19,567 bases of DNA from Peptococcaceae bacterium BRH_c23 (GCA_000961805.1 LADV01000020.1:1-19567), one strand, 5' to 3'; numbered from the stretch's first letter, positions 7,766-15,759 are shown. Notes: generated from the letters alone by a model not told the origin. Numbers and translations: made by a program.

Positions 7766-9466
7766 ATGAATGAGAAGATTTGGCGTGGACTTGGAGTTTC
7801 GGCGGGACGAGCAGCAGGCCCAATTTGGTACTTGAAAGAATTTCAAGCGGACGCAGCGCGCGAAACTCCCACAGATAGATCTGTGGAAGAGGAACTGGCA
7901 CGTTTACAACAAGCTATTACTCGTACGGAACGGAATTTAACCAGCCTGGAAGAGCAAGTCAAAGCTGAACAAGGTGAGGAAGTAGCACAAATTTTTGCCG
8001 CGCACAAACTCTTACTCAGTGACCCCTCGTTTATTGGTGAAGCCCAACAGCGCTTACAGAAGGGGCAGTTAAGCGCTGAACAGGCTCTCCGAGAAGTGGC
8101 GGAGGAAGCGATGCAAATGTTGCGTAGCCTAGAAGACCCGTACTTTCAAGAGCGTGCCGTGGATGTACAGGATGTTTTGGTACAATTACTGCGGAACCTT
8201 CAGGATACTCAAGAAAAGGTTTCTGACTTATTTCCGAAAACAGGGAATTATGTTGTTCTGGCCGATGAGTTAACTCCTGCCCAAACCATTGCCTTGCCAA
8301 AGGAGCGAGTGCTTGGCTTCATTGTACGCCAAGGAGGAAAAACCTCTCATACGGCAATTTTGGCACGTACCTACGGGATTCCAGCTCTCGTGGGTGTCGC
8401 TGAAGGCTGGGAAGATCTAAGGGTTCAAAAATGGATTGAGCTGGACGGAGAGGAAGGTTGGGTTCGCCTTTCAGCCGAAGGTCACATAACCTCTGCTGAC
8501 AACGGGTTATGGGAAGAGGATATTTCTTCGCAAAGTGGCTCTCTTCAAGGAATGATTTTAGCTGCCAATATAGGTAGCCCGGGTGATTTGCCACTTGTGC
8601 AGAAGTTTAAGGCCCAGGGTATCGGGTTATATCGAACTGAGTTCTTATTTATGGGAGAGAATCTTCCTAGTGAAGAAGAACAAGTTGAAGCTTATCGCCA
8701 GGTGATTGCATCCTGTGCGCCCCAACTGACCGTAATCAGGACATTAGATATCGGGGGAGATAAAAAAGCCCCCGCCCTGCAACTTCCGCAGGAGAAAAAT
8801 CCCTTTCTTGGAGTACGGGCGCTTCGACTCACTTTGCGGCGTCCCGAACTTTTCCGTCAACAGCTGCGGGCCATATGGCGAGCAGCAGCTTCCGGCCCCA
8901 CGGCTATTATGTTTCCTATGATAGCGACACTGGAGGAACTCGCTCAGGCCAAGGAAAACCTATGGGCCGCTCGAGACGAAGTTTTGCAGGACGGTCATCC
9001 GGTTGGAGAACTTCAGATCGGGATGATGATTGAAATTCCCTCAGCCGCCTGGCTAGCAGATAAGTTTGCTGCTAAAGTTGACTTCTTCTCGATTGGCACG
9101 AATGATTTAACCCAATATATGCTGGCAGTAGATCGGGAAAACACGGAACTAGCGGAACTCTACCAGCCTTATCATCCGGCTGTTTTGGGTATGATTGCCC
9201 GCGTCAGTCAAGCTGCGCTCCGGAGCGGGATCTGGACGGGCGTCTGTGGAGAGGCAGGAGGAGAAGCACTTTTAGCCCCCTTTTTTAGCGCAGTCGGCAT
9301 CAAAGAACTGAGCATGGCACCGGGTTCTTTAGCTAAAGTCCGTACTACGTTGGCGAAACTGGAATTATCGCTTGCAGAAAGAGAAAAATTAGTGGAATCC
9401 GTTCTAGCCTGTGCTAGTACTGCTGAAGTTCAAGAAGTGCTCCAGTCATTTTACCCTCTGTCCTAG
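7766..9466 (+). CDS. ptsI: PTS enzyme I (phosphoenolpyruvate-protein phosphotransferase)
   Basis: Cytosolic enzyme of 566 residues that starts the PTS by moving phosphate from PEP to HPr. The N-terminal half holds the HPr-binding helices and the phosphohistidine domain with His195 in GGKTSHTAILAR. The C-terminal half is the PEP-binding TIM barrel, with GLYRTEFLFM, the FFSIGTNDLTQYM strand and the active-site Cys494 in GVCGEAGG. Length is close to the usual 570-575. The ribosome binding site is modest (AGGTAGG). Its stop overlaps by one base a GTG codon of the next frame, and hprK follows directly. Having ptsI inside a sugar-specific operon is less common than a free-standing ptsHI pair. Confidence 0.96.
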   Translation: MNEKIWRGLGVSAGRAAGPIWYLKEFQADAARETPTDRSVEEELARLQQAITRTERNLTSLEEQVKAEQGEEVAQIFAAHKLLLSDPSFIGEAQQRLQKGQLSAEQALREVAEEAMQMLRSLEDPYFQERAVDVQDVLVQLLRNLQDTQEKVSDLFPKTGNYVVLADELTPAQTIALPKERVLGFIVRQGGKTSHTAILARTYGIPALVGVAEGWEDLRVQKWIELDGEEGWVRLSAEGHITSADNGLWEEDISSQSGSLQGMILAANIGSPGDLPLVQKFKAQGIGLYRTEFLFMGENLPSEEEQVEAYRQVIASCAPQLTVIRTLDIGGDKKAPALQLPQEKNPFLGVRALRLTLRRPELFRQQLRAIWRAAASGPTAIMFPMIATLEELAQAKENLWAARDEVLQDGHPVGELQIGMMIEIPSAAWLADKFAAKVDFFSIGTNDLTQYMLAVDRENTELAELYQPYHPAVLGMIARVSQAALRSGIWTGVCGEAGGEALLAPFFSAVGIKELSMAPGSLAKVRTTLAKLELSLAEREKLVESVLACASTAEVQEVLQSFYPLS

Positions 9467-9489
9467 TGAACGGAGGGAGGAGGGTTAGA

Positions 9490-10356
9490 GTGTTAACAAT
9501 TAGCCAGTTAGTGGAGGAATTTGCTTTTAGAGTCATCGCCGGGCAAGTGGGCTTGAATAAGGAAATCACAGATTACAGCCTCAAGCGCCCTAGCGCTGAA
9601 TTAGTAGGCTACCTGACCTACCTTACCCCGCAGAGAATCCAGATTTATGGCCGTTCTGAGCTTGGTCTTTTCCAACAACTTTCGCCAGATCTTCGTTATG
9701 AGAATCTGGCGAAGGTTATGCTCCAAGAAGTCCCCTGTATTATCGTAACCCGGGGGTTGCCGATTCCTCCTGAATTTATCCAACTGGCACAAGAGCGGGG
9801 TATCCCTCTGCTGACCAGCGAACGTTCCACCACTCAGCTCTATTATTTGCTCATTCATTTTCTAGCCAATCGGCTGGCACCCTCCACGTTGGTTCACGGT
9901 GTTCTGGTCGATGTCTACGGGGTGGGCGTGCTGATCACTGGGGAAAGCGGCATTGGAAAGAGTGAAACAGCCTTAGAACTGATTCGGAGCGGACATTTAT
10001 TGGTAGCTGACGATGCCGTTGAGGTACAGCGGGTAGACGAGGAAAATTTGCGTGGCAGAGCACCTCAAACCATCCGCCATCTCCTTGAAGTGAGAGGTCT
10101 CGGTATCTTGGATGTCACGAAGTTGTTTGGCGCAGGTGCTGTTCGTGAAGAAAAAGAACTCCATCTGCTCGTGGAATTAGAGGAATGGGAAGAAGGTAAG
10201 CATTACGACCGCTTGGGCCTTGATCCTCCTCAAACCTCAACTATTCTTGGTATCCCCGTCCCCAAAGTGACGGTTCCAGTACGACCAGGACGTCAGCTCG
10301 CTTCCATCATCGAGGTCGCTGTCATGCAAAACCGTTTGCGTAGCAGGCGAGCGTGA
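9490..10356 (+). CDS. hprK: HPr kinase/phosphorylase
   Basis: Bifunctional enzyme that phosphorylates HPr on Ser46 or removes that phosphate, linking metabolic state to catabolite repression and inducer exclusion. I choose GTG 9490 (MLTISQLVEEF, 288 residues), since the purine-rich GGAGGGAGGAGGG at 9472-9484 sits just before it. The alternative GTG 9466 would place that site inside the gene. Residues 1-125 form the N-terminal domain. The catalytic domain has His136 (VHGVLVDVYG), Walker A GESGIGKS at 151-158, Asp175-Asp176 in LVADDAVEV, and the HprK signature LLEVRGLGILDV at 198-209. It is slightly shorter than the usual ~310 at the C-terminus. Last gene of the operon, with its stop inside a hairpin. 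Confidence 0.93.
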   Translation: MLTISQLVEEFAFRVIAGQVGLNKEITDYSLKRPSAELVGYLTYLTPQRIQIYGRSELGLFQQLSPDLRYENLAKVMLQEVPCIIVTRGLPIPPEFIQLAQERGIPLLTSERSTTQLYYLLIHFLANRLAPSTLVHGVLVDVYGVGVLITGESGIGKSETALELIRSGHLLVADDAVEVQRVDEENLRGRAPQTIRHLLEVRGLGILDVTKLFGAGAVREEKELHLLVELEEWEEGKHYDRLGLDPPQTSTILGIPVPKVTVPVRPGRQLASIIEVAVMQNRLRSRRA

Positions 10357-10408
10357 GAGAGTTCGCTAGCTAGGCTCGCAATCTCACGCTTACTCACTCT
10401 TCTTCCCC
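10350..10408 (+). terminator. probable terminator of the PTS operon
   Basis: A 9-base stem, AGCGTGAGA (10350-10358) with TCTCACGCT (10382-10390), encloses the hprK stop codon and a GC-rich 23-base loop. It is followed by pyrimidine-rich sequence (CTCTTCTTCCCC, then TTATTTTGTTATT). The T-run is imperfect, so termination efficiency is uncertain, but the position at the end of the plus-strand operon fits. Confidence 0.5.
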
Positions 10409-10620
10409 TTATTTTGTTATTAAGATATCTACGTTGAGTAGAGACTTCCCCATGGGAAGTCGTAGAGGCTCAATTAATGATAACTGGGCGCTCTATCGGG
10501 AAGGTAACTAATGTTAATGCTATTCAATCTTACGATTGGGATTTTTCAGGTGGCATTTGCAACACCTATTTCTTCAAAATTCAAGGTGTTACGGTTCGAA
10601 GCAAATACTATGGTTCGAGT
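10391..10620. other. convergent intergenic region with two small inverted repeats
   Basis: No gene is seen between hprK and tatA, which point at each other. A perfect hairpin, GACTTCCC-cat-GGGAAGTC (10443-10461), is flanked by further complementary bases (TTGAG at 10434-10438, CTCAA at 10469-10473). A second, weaker pair is AACACCT (10561-10567) with AGGTGTT (10584-10590), downstream of tatA in its direction. Neither has a clear T-run. GGTTCGA occurs twice near 10593-10618. The open frames on the plus strand here run over tatA and have no coding signals. Confidence 0.4.
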
Positions 10621-10809
10621 TTATCCAGTGACATTGACATTCTCCTTGTTATCTTCTTTTATATCACTGACTACACTGTCCTTAGCCGTTTTGAATTCCC
10701 GCAGAGCTTTCCCCACCGAACGACCCACGTCAGGCAACTTACCTGGTCCAAAAATGATCAGAGCCATCACCAAGATAATCACTAATTCCGGAAAACCAAG
10801 ACTGGGCAT
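10621..10809 (-). CDS. tatA: Sec-independent translocase protein TatA
   Basis: Pore-forming component of twin-arginine translocation, 62 residues from ATG 10809 with AAGGAGG upstream. It has one N-terminal membrane helix (FPELVIILVMALIIF), the conserved FGPGKLPDVGRSVGKALREFK hinge and amphipathic helix split around residues 20-40, and a short charged tail. It lies 19 bases after the end of the hydrogenase large-subunit frame and is therefore probably the last gene of the hydrogenase operon. The small subunit carries the twin-arginine signal. With the two tatC genes at 15757-17628 it makes a hydrogenase-linked Tat set. No TatB is seen, as is usual in many Gram-positives, where TatA does both jobs. 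Confidence 0.94.
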   Translation of the reverse strand: MPSLGFPELVIILVMALIIFGPGKLPDVGRSVGKALREFKTAKDSVVSDIKEDNKENVNVTG

Positions 10810-10828
10810 GATCTATACCTCCTTATTT

Positions 10829-12262
10829 TCATCTACCGAACCCCGTAACACCGGGATGGGTGGCAATAAACTCCTTATCAATTCCTTTCTCCGGACTAAT
10901 CACATGTACGGCACAACCAGTGCACGGATCAAAGGAGTGGATAATCCGCAACAATTCGATCGGTCGCGCCGGATCCGCTACTTGGGTGCCGATCAAAGCC
11001 TGTTCTAAGGCCCCGGGGACTCCCTTATCATCCCTGGGGGATGCATTCCAGCAGGTAGGGGTAATTACCTGGTAGGAACTTATTTTTTGGTTACTAATGT
11101 TTAGCCAATGACCCAGTCCTCCCCGAGGAGCATCCGTTAACCCAATGCCGGTACCGGAATTAGGTGGGGTAGTAATTTTTTTATAAGCACTAGGTCCAGG
11201 AACAAGCTAATTCATCCATCCCGTAAGGGCTTCCGCAATCTTTTGGGTTTCCAGAGCCCGAGCTTTAATGCGGTCCATAACAGACACCTTGCCATTGTAA
11301 TAACCGTTTATATTCATCCGGGCTAAGGGACCAAGTTCATACACCTGTTCTTCATAACGGGGCGCCTTTAACCAGGTGTAAGCTCCGCTTTTACCGTAAG
11401 CAGGAGTTGTTTGGCCCTTCGCCGGGTTTAAGCCACTGGGGCTGGAATAGTACGAATACTGAACATATTCACTAATTTTCTCGGGATCCACACTTTCACT
11501 TACACCTTGGGCGAGTCGTCCACTCTTAAACAGCATACCGTCTGCCTGATCAAAAACACCATAACTGAGGAAATTGCCCGGGCCTTGACCTATAGTAAAG
11601 TAATCGCTGTATGCGCTCGTTAAGATCTCTACATCCGGCAAATATTTATTGTTTATAAAGTCTTTGACGGTTGCCAGGTAGCTCTTCATTTGAGTTATTA
11701 GCCCGGCCTCGAGGGGCATCGTTACGCCACCGGGAGCTATACTCATTACGTGAGGTACCCTACCGGCTAGGATAGCTACCATTTCCTGTGCCTGACGACG
11801 GACTTTTAGGCCTTCCAAGTAATTATTGATTAGGCGTTGAGTGTTCGAACTATTGATCCGCATGTCCACATCATACCCGGGTGACCAAGGATTCAGTTGG
11901 GGACCAATAATATAATCCATTAAACTCAAATGATAAAAATGCAGGATATGGTCTTGTAAATAGTTTCCTGCCTGAATGACAGTACGCTGCAAAGTGGCTT
12001 GTGAACTTGGTGTAAAACCCATGGCTTGTTCATTGGCTTTAACCGAAGCAATGGCATGGGAGACAGGGCAAACCCCGCAAATCCGTTGCGTAATGTGGAT
12101 CGCATCCCAAGGATGTCGATCCTTCAAGATGTTTTCCATATCCCTAAACAAGTTACCTGTCATATAGGCCGTAGTGACTTTATTGCTGCTGTCCAGCTCT
12201 ACCTTTACTTTTAAGTGACCTTCTACCCTGGTTACCGGGTCTATAGTAATAGTATTTGGCAT
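10829..12262 (-). pseudogene. NiFe hydrogenase large subunit, interrupted by an in-frame TAG
   Basis: Catalytic subunit of an exported (group 1-like) uptake NiFe hydrogenase. ATG 12262 opens MPNTITIDPVTRVEGH, and the N-terminal nickel ligands Cys62 and Cys65 are in RICGVCPVSHA. At codon 352 (11207-11209) an in-frame TAG follows GWMN. The same frame then continues for 125 residues, LVPGPSAYKK through TDAPRGGLGHW to the C-terminal motif DPCTGCAVH, and stops at 10829-10831. After that His, 24 residues remain that fit the peptide cut off by the maturation protease. The 351-residue product would lack two of four metal ligands and cannot be active. Restored length, 477, is short for group 1. The substitution is consistent with GAG or CAG changed to TAG. 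Operon order: small subunit, large subunit, tatA. Confidence 0.9.
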
Positions 12263-12310
12263 AATTCTGATTCCTTTCTTAAGTTAAGTTACTAATCAGC
12301 TAGTTTTATA

Positions 12311-13323
12311 CTAATACGACTTTGATTTAGACTTGATTGAATTCACGATGCTGGAACTCTGGTTAGAACTCGTGCCACCGGAGTCCATTCCACCAGAGCC
12401 CATTCCTCCAGAACCCATGTCGCCTGAGCCCATGCCACCGTAATAAAAAGGCCCTTCTGGAAAACTCGGGGAAGCGCAACTTATGCACTGCATGTCAGCC
12501 TTATCAATGCACCAGTTCACACCGTTATTCCATTTAAGGAGGGGACAGCTGAAAGTAGTTTCAGGTCCTTTACAACCAATCCCTCTATAGCAGCCAAAAG
12601 CACCGTATTGATCCACCATTTCTGTATGACGGCGAGGACAATTATTGTGGACTGTAGTTGGGTAATATTGAGTTGGCCTACCATAACTATCTAATTTAGG
12701 AAGGCCTTTGGTTAACAAAGTTACTACCGTTCCAACCATGGTTTCCGGATGAGCCGGGCAAGCCGGCAAATTTATGATTGGGTTCCGTGTTCTCCCATTC
12801 AAAACTTCTTTTACTGTCTTAATACCTGTGTAAGTAGACGGTTTGACTACTCCGCCAAAAGAAGCACACGTGCCTATAGCCAAAATATATTTCGCTTTTG
12901 GTCCTAATTCATTAACCGCATCGAGCATAGTCCAATTTTTTCCTTTTTGTCTGCGATGACACAGTAATTACCATTTGTGCTTGTCGGAATACCACCTTCG
13001 ATACAGAGAATAAATTCCCCATTATAATTAGTGGATGTGTCAATAATTGAAGTAACCGCCAGATCACCGACTGCGGTGGCCAGATTAGGATGATACTTAA
13101 CGCTGATTTGGTTCAACAGCACATCATCGATTGTGGTCGGCTGGGTGGCGTTAAGTAGAGAAATAGAACAACCCGTACACATTGAACCTTGTAGCCATAT
13201 AACCGGTGGGCTGGTGCTTGCAGCCAAAACCTCCTCTACTTTGATTAAATCTAAAGAAGTAAGTCCTAAGGCCACAGCAGATCCGGCAGCCCACTTCATA
13301 AAATCTCGTCGACTAATTTGCAT
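12311..13323 (-). pseudogene. NiFe hydrogenase small subunit with Tat signal, one-base frameshift
   Basis: Electron-transfer subunit of the exported hydrogenase. ATG 13323 follows GGAGG. The N-terminus carries a twin-arginine signal (SRRDFMKW, then a hydrophobic stretch ending near LAAS). The first frame contains CTGCSIS, a proximal cluster ligand pair, and ends as KEKIGLCSMRLMN. The remainder continues in another frame from WTMLDAVNELGPKA, with GTCASFGG, PACPAHPE, HNNCPRR, GCYRGIGCKGP and CPLLKW...C...CISC, so all three Fe-S cluster ligand sets are present. The break maps to the A6 run at 12936-12941; one additional A would restore a DKKEKNWTML reading. The C-terminus is a Gly-Met-Ser-rich repeat tail (GSGGM units) and not a membrane helix. 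The gene lies 48 bases before the large subunit. Confidence 0.9.
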
Positions 13324-13393
13324 ACAATAACCTCCATTTTATAAGCAGTTTATTAGATTAATATGTTTTTTATCGAATCTGTAAAGTTTAGGG

Positions 13394-13402
13394 TCACCTC
13401 CT
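13394..13402 (-). promoter_or_regulatory. orphan perfect Shine-Dalgarno in the hydrogenase leader
   Basis: The leader reads AGGAGGTGA on the minus strand, a full match to the 16S 3' end, but no ATG, GTG or TTG lies at a normal distance downstream. A four-codon ATG frame (MDRR) ends in it. The true small-subunit site is the separate GGAGG near 13330. It may be a ribosome standby site or the relic of a leader peptide. Confidence 0.4.
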
Positions 13403-13414
13403 ATCCATATTCAA

Positions 13415-13471
13415 ATAATAGACTATTAGTTTGAATATCCTTTGAACAAAAGTTAACGTTTTTGTAATATT
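13415..13471 (-). promoter_or_regulatory. hydrogenase operon promoter with 42-base shared element
   Basis: Bases 13430-13471 match 17719-17760, upstream of tatC, at 36 of 42 positions, including an unbroken TTAACGTTTTTGTAA. On the minus strand a TATTAT -10 box lies exactly nine bases beyond the element (13420-13415); the tatC copy has TATAAT at the same offset. No TTGACA lies at 16-18 bases, which suggests a promoter needing an activator bound in the element. The core ACAAAA-8-TTTTGT is a dyad. Expected leader is about 85 bases to the small-subunit ATG. Confidence 0.65.
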
Positions 13472-13529
13472 TGAGTGATTGTTACGATTAACCATTATGT
13501 ATGCCGTAAGATGGAAAGAAAGTTATACG

Positions 13530-13555
13530 AAAAAGCAGGTAAAATCTGCTTTTTT
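13530..13555. terminator. symmetrical hairpin with A/T flanks, possible bidirectional terminator
   Basis: AAAAAGCAG (13530-13538) pairs with CTGCTTTTT (13546-13554) around a seven-base loop, giving T-runs on both strands. It lies between the SHOCT gene terminator and the hydrogenase promoter, so it may insulate the hydrogenase operon from upstream readthrough. Confidence 0.5.
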
Positions 13556-13602
13556 ATACAATTTTCAATAAATTATAGGTGGCTGAGTTGCTCTGTTGCG
13601 CA

Positions 13603-13635
13603 TAAAAAAATCAGACAGCATTTAATGCTGCCTGT
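13603..13635 (-). terminator. Rho-independent terminator after the SHOCT gene
   Basis: On the minus strand CAGGCAGCATT pairs with AATGCTGTCTG (one G-T pair) with a tight loop, followed at once by ATTTTTTTA (13610-13603). It sits about 50 bases past the stop of the 13682-13939 gene. Confidence 0.8.
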
Positions 13636-13681
13636 TCTCTTTGGCGGACCGTAAAATCAAGCCGCCCAATCAAATCGATAC

Positions 13682-13939
13682 TTACTTATTTTGCAGTATA
13701 TCACGACGGCGGTTAAATTCTTCTGTATCAATTTCACCGCGAGCATACCGTTCACGTAAAATGTCCATAGCATTTCCTTCACCCGTCTCAATTGGGGCGT
13801 GTTTGCCGATTCGCCGAAATAGATAAACCCCAAGGACGAACAAGCCTACCCAAAAGATCATTTGGATTGCCATACCGATTAAGCCCATCCACCAATAACC
13901 CCCACCGTAAGTACCATAGCCGCCCCATCCATGCATCAT
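13682..13939 (-). CDS. small membrane protein with SHOCT domain
   Basis: An 85-residue protein from ATG 13939 (ATG 13936 also possible) with AAGGAGG upstream. Residues 1-18 are Gly/Tyr/Trp-rich (GWGGYGTYGGGYWW). Residues 19-43 form one membrane helix (GMAIQMIFWVGLFVLGVYLF). The C-terminus is a SHOCT motif (ILRERYARGEIDTEEFNRRRDIL), a short helical module found at protein ends, thought to aid oligomerisation or regulation. The function of such proteins is unknown; they are often near metal- or redox-related genes. It stands alone between the nickel transporter and the hydrogenase, with its own terminator, and a link to either is only positional. Confidence 0.85.
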   Translation of the reverse strand: MMHGWGGYGTYGGGYWWMGLIGMAIQMIFWVGLFVLGVYLFRRIGKHAPIETGEGNAMDILRERYARGEIDTEEFNRRRDILQNK

Positions 13940-14051
13940 TGTTTGTATTCCTCCTTAAATTTATAAAGATAATTGAATCATGAATTAGGCCTACACATTA
14001 TAGCTTATTTTTTACAAAGTTAAATAAGAAAATGCAACCTATCATAATTAA

Positions 14052-15068
14052 TTAGGCATTTTCTAGATGTAAAACCTTCCAGAATAAGTATGAGATCCCC
14101 CAGCTAAAGATGAACAGAACAACCAGTACATAACCCATATTGCCAAAGTTCAAATTCATAACCCACTGCCATTGGCCGTGGTTTAACCCTAGTTTAGCGA
14201 TAAGAATTTGCCCCAATTCAACAATTCCAATTAACAAGGCAGCAACAACGGACAGTCCTGTGACTGTAAGGTTGTAATAGATTTTGCGCAAAGGGGTGGA
14301 AAAGGCCCAGTTATAGGATGTGGTCATAAATACTCCATCAGCGGTGTCCATTAAACTCATACCCGCCGCAAACAGCATTGGCAGAGCCAAAACTGCACCC
14401 ACTGGGATCGATTGAGTAGCCGCGTTAGCTGAGATAGCAAGCAAGGCCACCTCTGATGCCGTGTCAAAGCCCAATCCAAATAGAAAACCAAGCGGGTACA
14501 CATGCCAGCTCTTAGTGATAAGGCGGTAAAGTGGTCCACAGAAACGGGATATTAGCCCTCTGTTTAAAAGAAGTTGGTCTAAGTTATCTTCATTATAGTT
14601 ACCTTCACGCATTTGTCTAAACAGCCGATGAAGATCGGCCCAAATATACAGGTTTAAAATTCCGATGAGAATCAAAAAGCCTCCTGAGACAGCAGTACCA
14701 ATCAGACTACCTACTTCTTTCAGCTCTGGTATGTTTTGTTGTGCCCAATTCATCGATACCACTGTAACTATGGTCATAACCAAGACGACTGACGAATGGC
14801 CCAGCGAGAAATAGAAGCCTATTCCTGTAGGGTCTGATTTTTCCTGTACCATTTTACGTACTGTATTATCTATGGCCGCAATATGATCTGCATCAAACGC
14901 ATGCCTTAACCCAAGGGTATAAGCTAAGAAGCCAAGTCCCAACAATTGTGGATAATTGCCAGCGTTAAAAAACAGTAAACTCAGTCCTAGTATGTGTATT
15001 CCTAATACGGCACTGCCGTAGCGGAGCCACTTGGCTTTGCTTATTCTGTCATATTTACGATCAGTCAT
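14052..15068 (-). CDS. high-affinity nickel/cobalt permease, NiCoT family (HoxN/NixA type)
   Basis: Membrane transporter of 338 residues bringing Ni2+ (possibly Co2+) into the cytoplasm. The family signature RHAFDADHIAAIDN is at residues 55-68 in the second membrane helix, with LGHSSVV and LGFDTASEVALL as the other conserved blocks. About eight hydrophobic segments are evident. It starts at ATG 15068 with GAGGG upstream and is separated from the maturation protease gene by a strong hairpin, so it may be transcribed separately or by readthrough. It is next to hydrogenase maturation and structural genes, so nickel supply for the NiFe centre is the likely job. It appears intact although the hydrogenase genes are not. 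Confidence 0.93.
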   Translation of the reverse strand: MTDRKYDRISKAKWLRYGSAVLGIHILGLSLLFFNAGNYPQLLGLGFLAYTLGLRHAFDADHIAAIDNTVRKMVQEKSDPTGIGFYFSLGHSSVVLVMTIVTVVSMNWAQQNIPELKEVGSLIGTAVSGGFLILIGILNLYIWADLHRLFRQMREGNYNEDNLDQLLLNRGLISRFCGPLYRLITKSWHVYPLGFLFGLGFDTASEVALLAISANAATQSIPVGAVLALPMLFAAGMSLMDTADGVFMTTSYNWAFSTPLRKIYYNLTVTGLSVVAALLIGIVELGQILIAKLGLNHGQWQWVMNLNFGNMGYVLVVLFIFSWGISYLFWKVLHLENA

Positions 15069-15120
15069 GATATTAACCCTCTTTCCCGATAGTTTAAATA
15101 CTTCTGTTATTTCTTAGTGA

Positions 15121-15176
15121 ATAAAAAGGCCATGAAGGAATCACCAGGCTTTGGCCTGTTTTCTCAACCTTCATGG
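15121..15176 (-). terminator. two-part hairpin terminator or attenuator before the nickel permease
   Basis: On the minus strand CCATGAAGG (15176-15168) pairs with CCTTCATGG (15138-15130). Inside is a second perfect hairpin, CAGGC-CAAA-GCCTG, with an asymmetric internal loop (TTGAGAAAA against GTGATT). The outer stem is followed by CCTTTTTATT. It ends the protease transcript. Its place 52-108 bases before the nickel permease ATG also allows an attenuator role. It does not match a riboswitch I can name. Confidence 0.7.
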
Positions 15177-15255
15177 TCTTAGCTTCTTGGTATATAGTTT
15201 ATCCCGCGACCTGTTATTATGCTGGGAACGGTGTTCAGGAAAGCAATCTTGCACT

Positions 15256-15705
15256 TCAGGCTACTGCCTCTTTTTCAACTAAGTCTATCAGCCGAGGTAG
15301 CATCGTTACCACTTCTGGTGACAGTCCTAGTGATTCCTTAATCTCCTTTGGTTCAATGCCGATGATGATAACCTCGGGATTTTTCTCCATCAATCCAGCG
15401 AGTCTAACCAAATCAAGGATTTGTGTATCATGCAGGGAGATCTCTGAACCGGTATAATTACCTAACTGTTCGGGCTTAAGGCGATATACTGTACCTGGGG
15501 GATGCCCCCCGGACAGACTGTCCACCACAATAACCCTCTCATTAGTCAGAAACAACTCCAGCATATCCAAGGTGGAGGTACCCCCATCGACTAAATCTAC
15601 ATGAGGTAAGGATCCTTTCACCTGCAGTTCCTGAACCACCCGCACACCTATCCCGTCATCTCTTAAGAGAATATTTCCTATGCCAAGGACTGCCGTCTTT
15701 TTCAT
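15256..15705 (-). CDS. hydrogenase maturation protease (HyaD/HybD family, M52)
   Basis: Cytosolic endopeptidase of 149 residues that removes the C-terminal peptide of the NiFe large subunit after nickel insertion, allowing the precursor to fold and be exported. The start ATG 15705 has GGAGG nine bases upstream. Family features: GIGN at 9-11 following VLGIG, metal-binding acidic residues D16/D17 (LRDDGIGVR), D62 (IVVDSL) and H92 (ISLHDTQ). Length is typical. Its target in this window would be the DPCTGCAVH tail at the end of the large subunit, which lies beyond the TAG. It follows the second tatC with a 51-base gap and is likely in that transcript. Confidence 0.93.
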   Translation of the reverse strand: MKKTAVLGIGNILLRDDGIGVRVVQELQVKGSLPHVDLVDGGTSTLDMLELFLTNERVIVVDSLSGGHPPGTVYRLKPEQLGNYTGSEISLHDTQILDLVRLAGLMEKNPEVIIIGIEPKEIKESLGLSPEVVTMLPRLIDLVEKEAVA

Positions 15706-15737
15706 CTGCCAACCTCCATCTTGATCTATACACTACT

Positions 15738-15759
15738 TGATTTTATATATTTAAAATCA
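15738..15759. repeat. AT-rich perfect dyad at the end of the second tatC
   Basis: TGATTTTA and TAAAATCA are separated by TATATT and overlap the tatC stop codon. It could be a weak hairpin or a protein site between tatC and the protease gene. Confidence 0.35.

Noticed and set aside
10585..10620. tRNA-like GGTTCGA motifs
   Set aside because: No acceptor or anticodon stems can be built around either copy.
10477..11075. Plus-strand frames of 102, 165 and 71 codons
   Set aside because: They are antisense to tatA and to the C-terminal part of the hydrogenase large subunit.
12926..12945. Programmed -1 frameshift in the small subunit
   Set aside because: The site is only an A6 run and does not fit a good X XXY YYZ heptamer; hydrogenase small subunits are not known to need recoding. 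Indel error or mutation is simpler.
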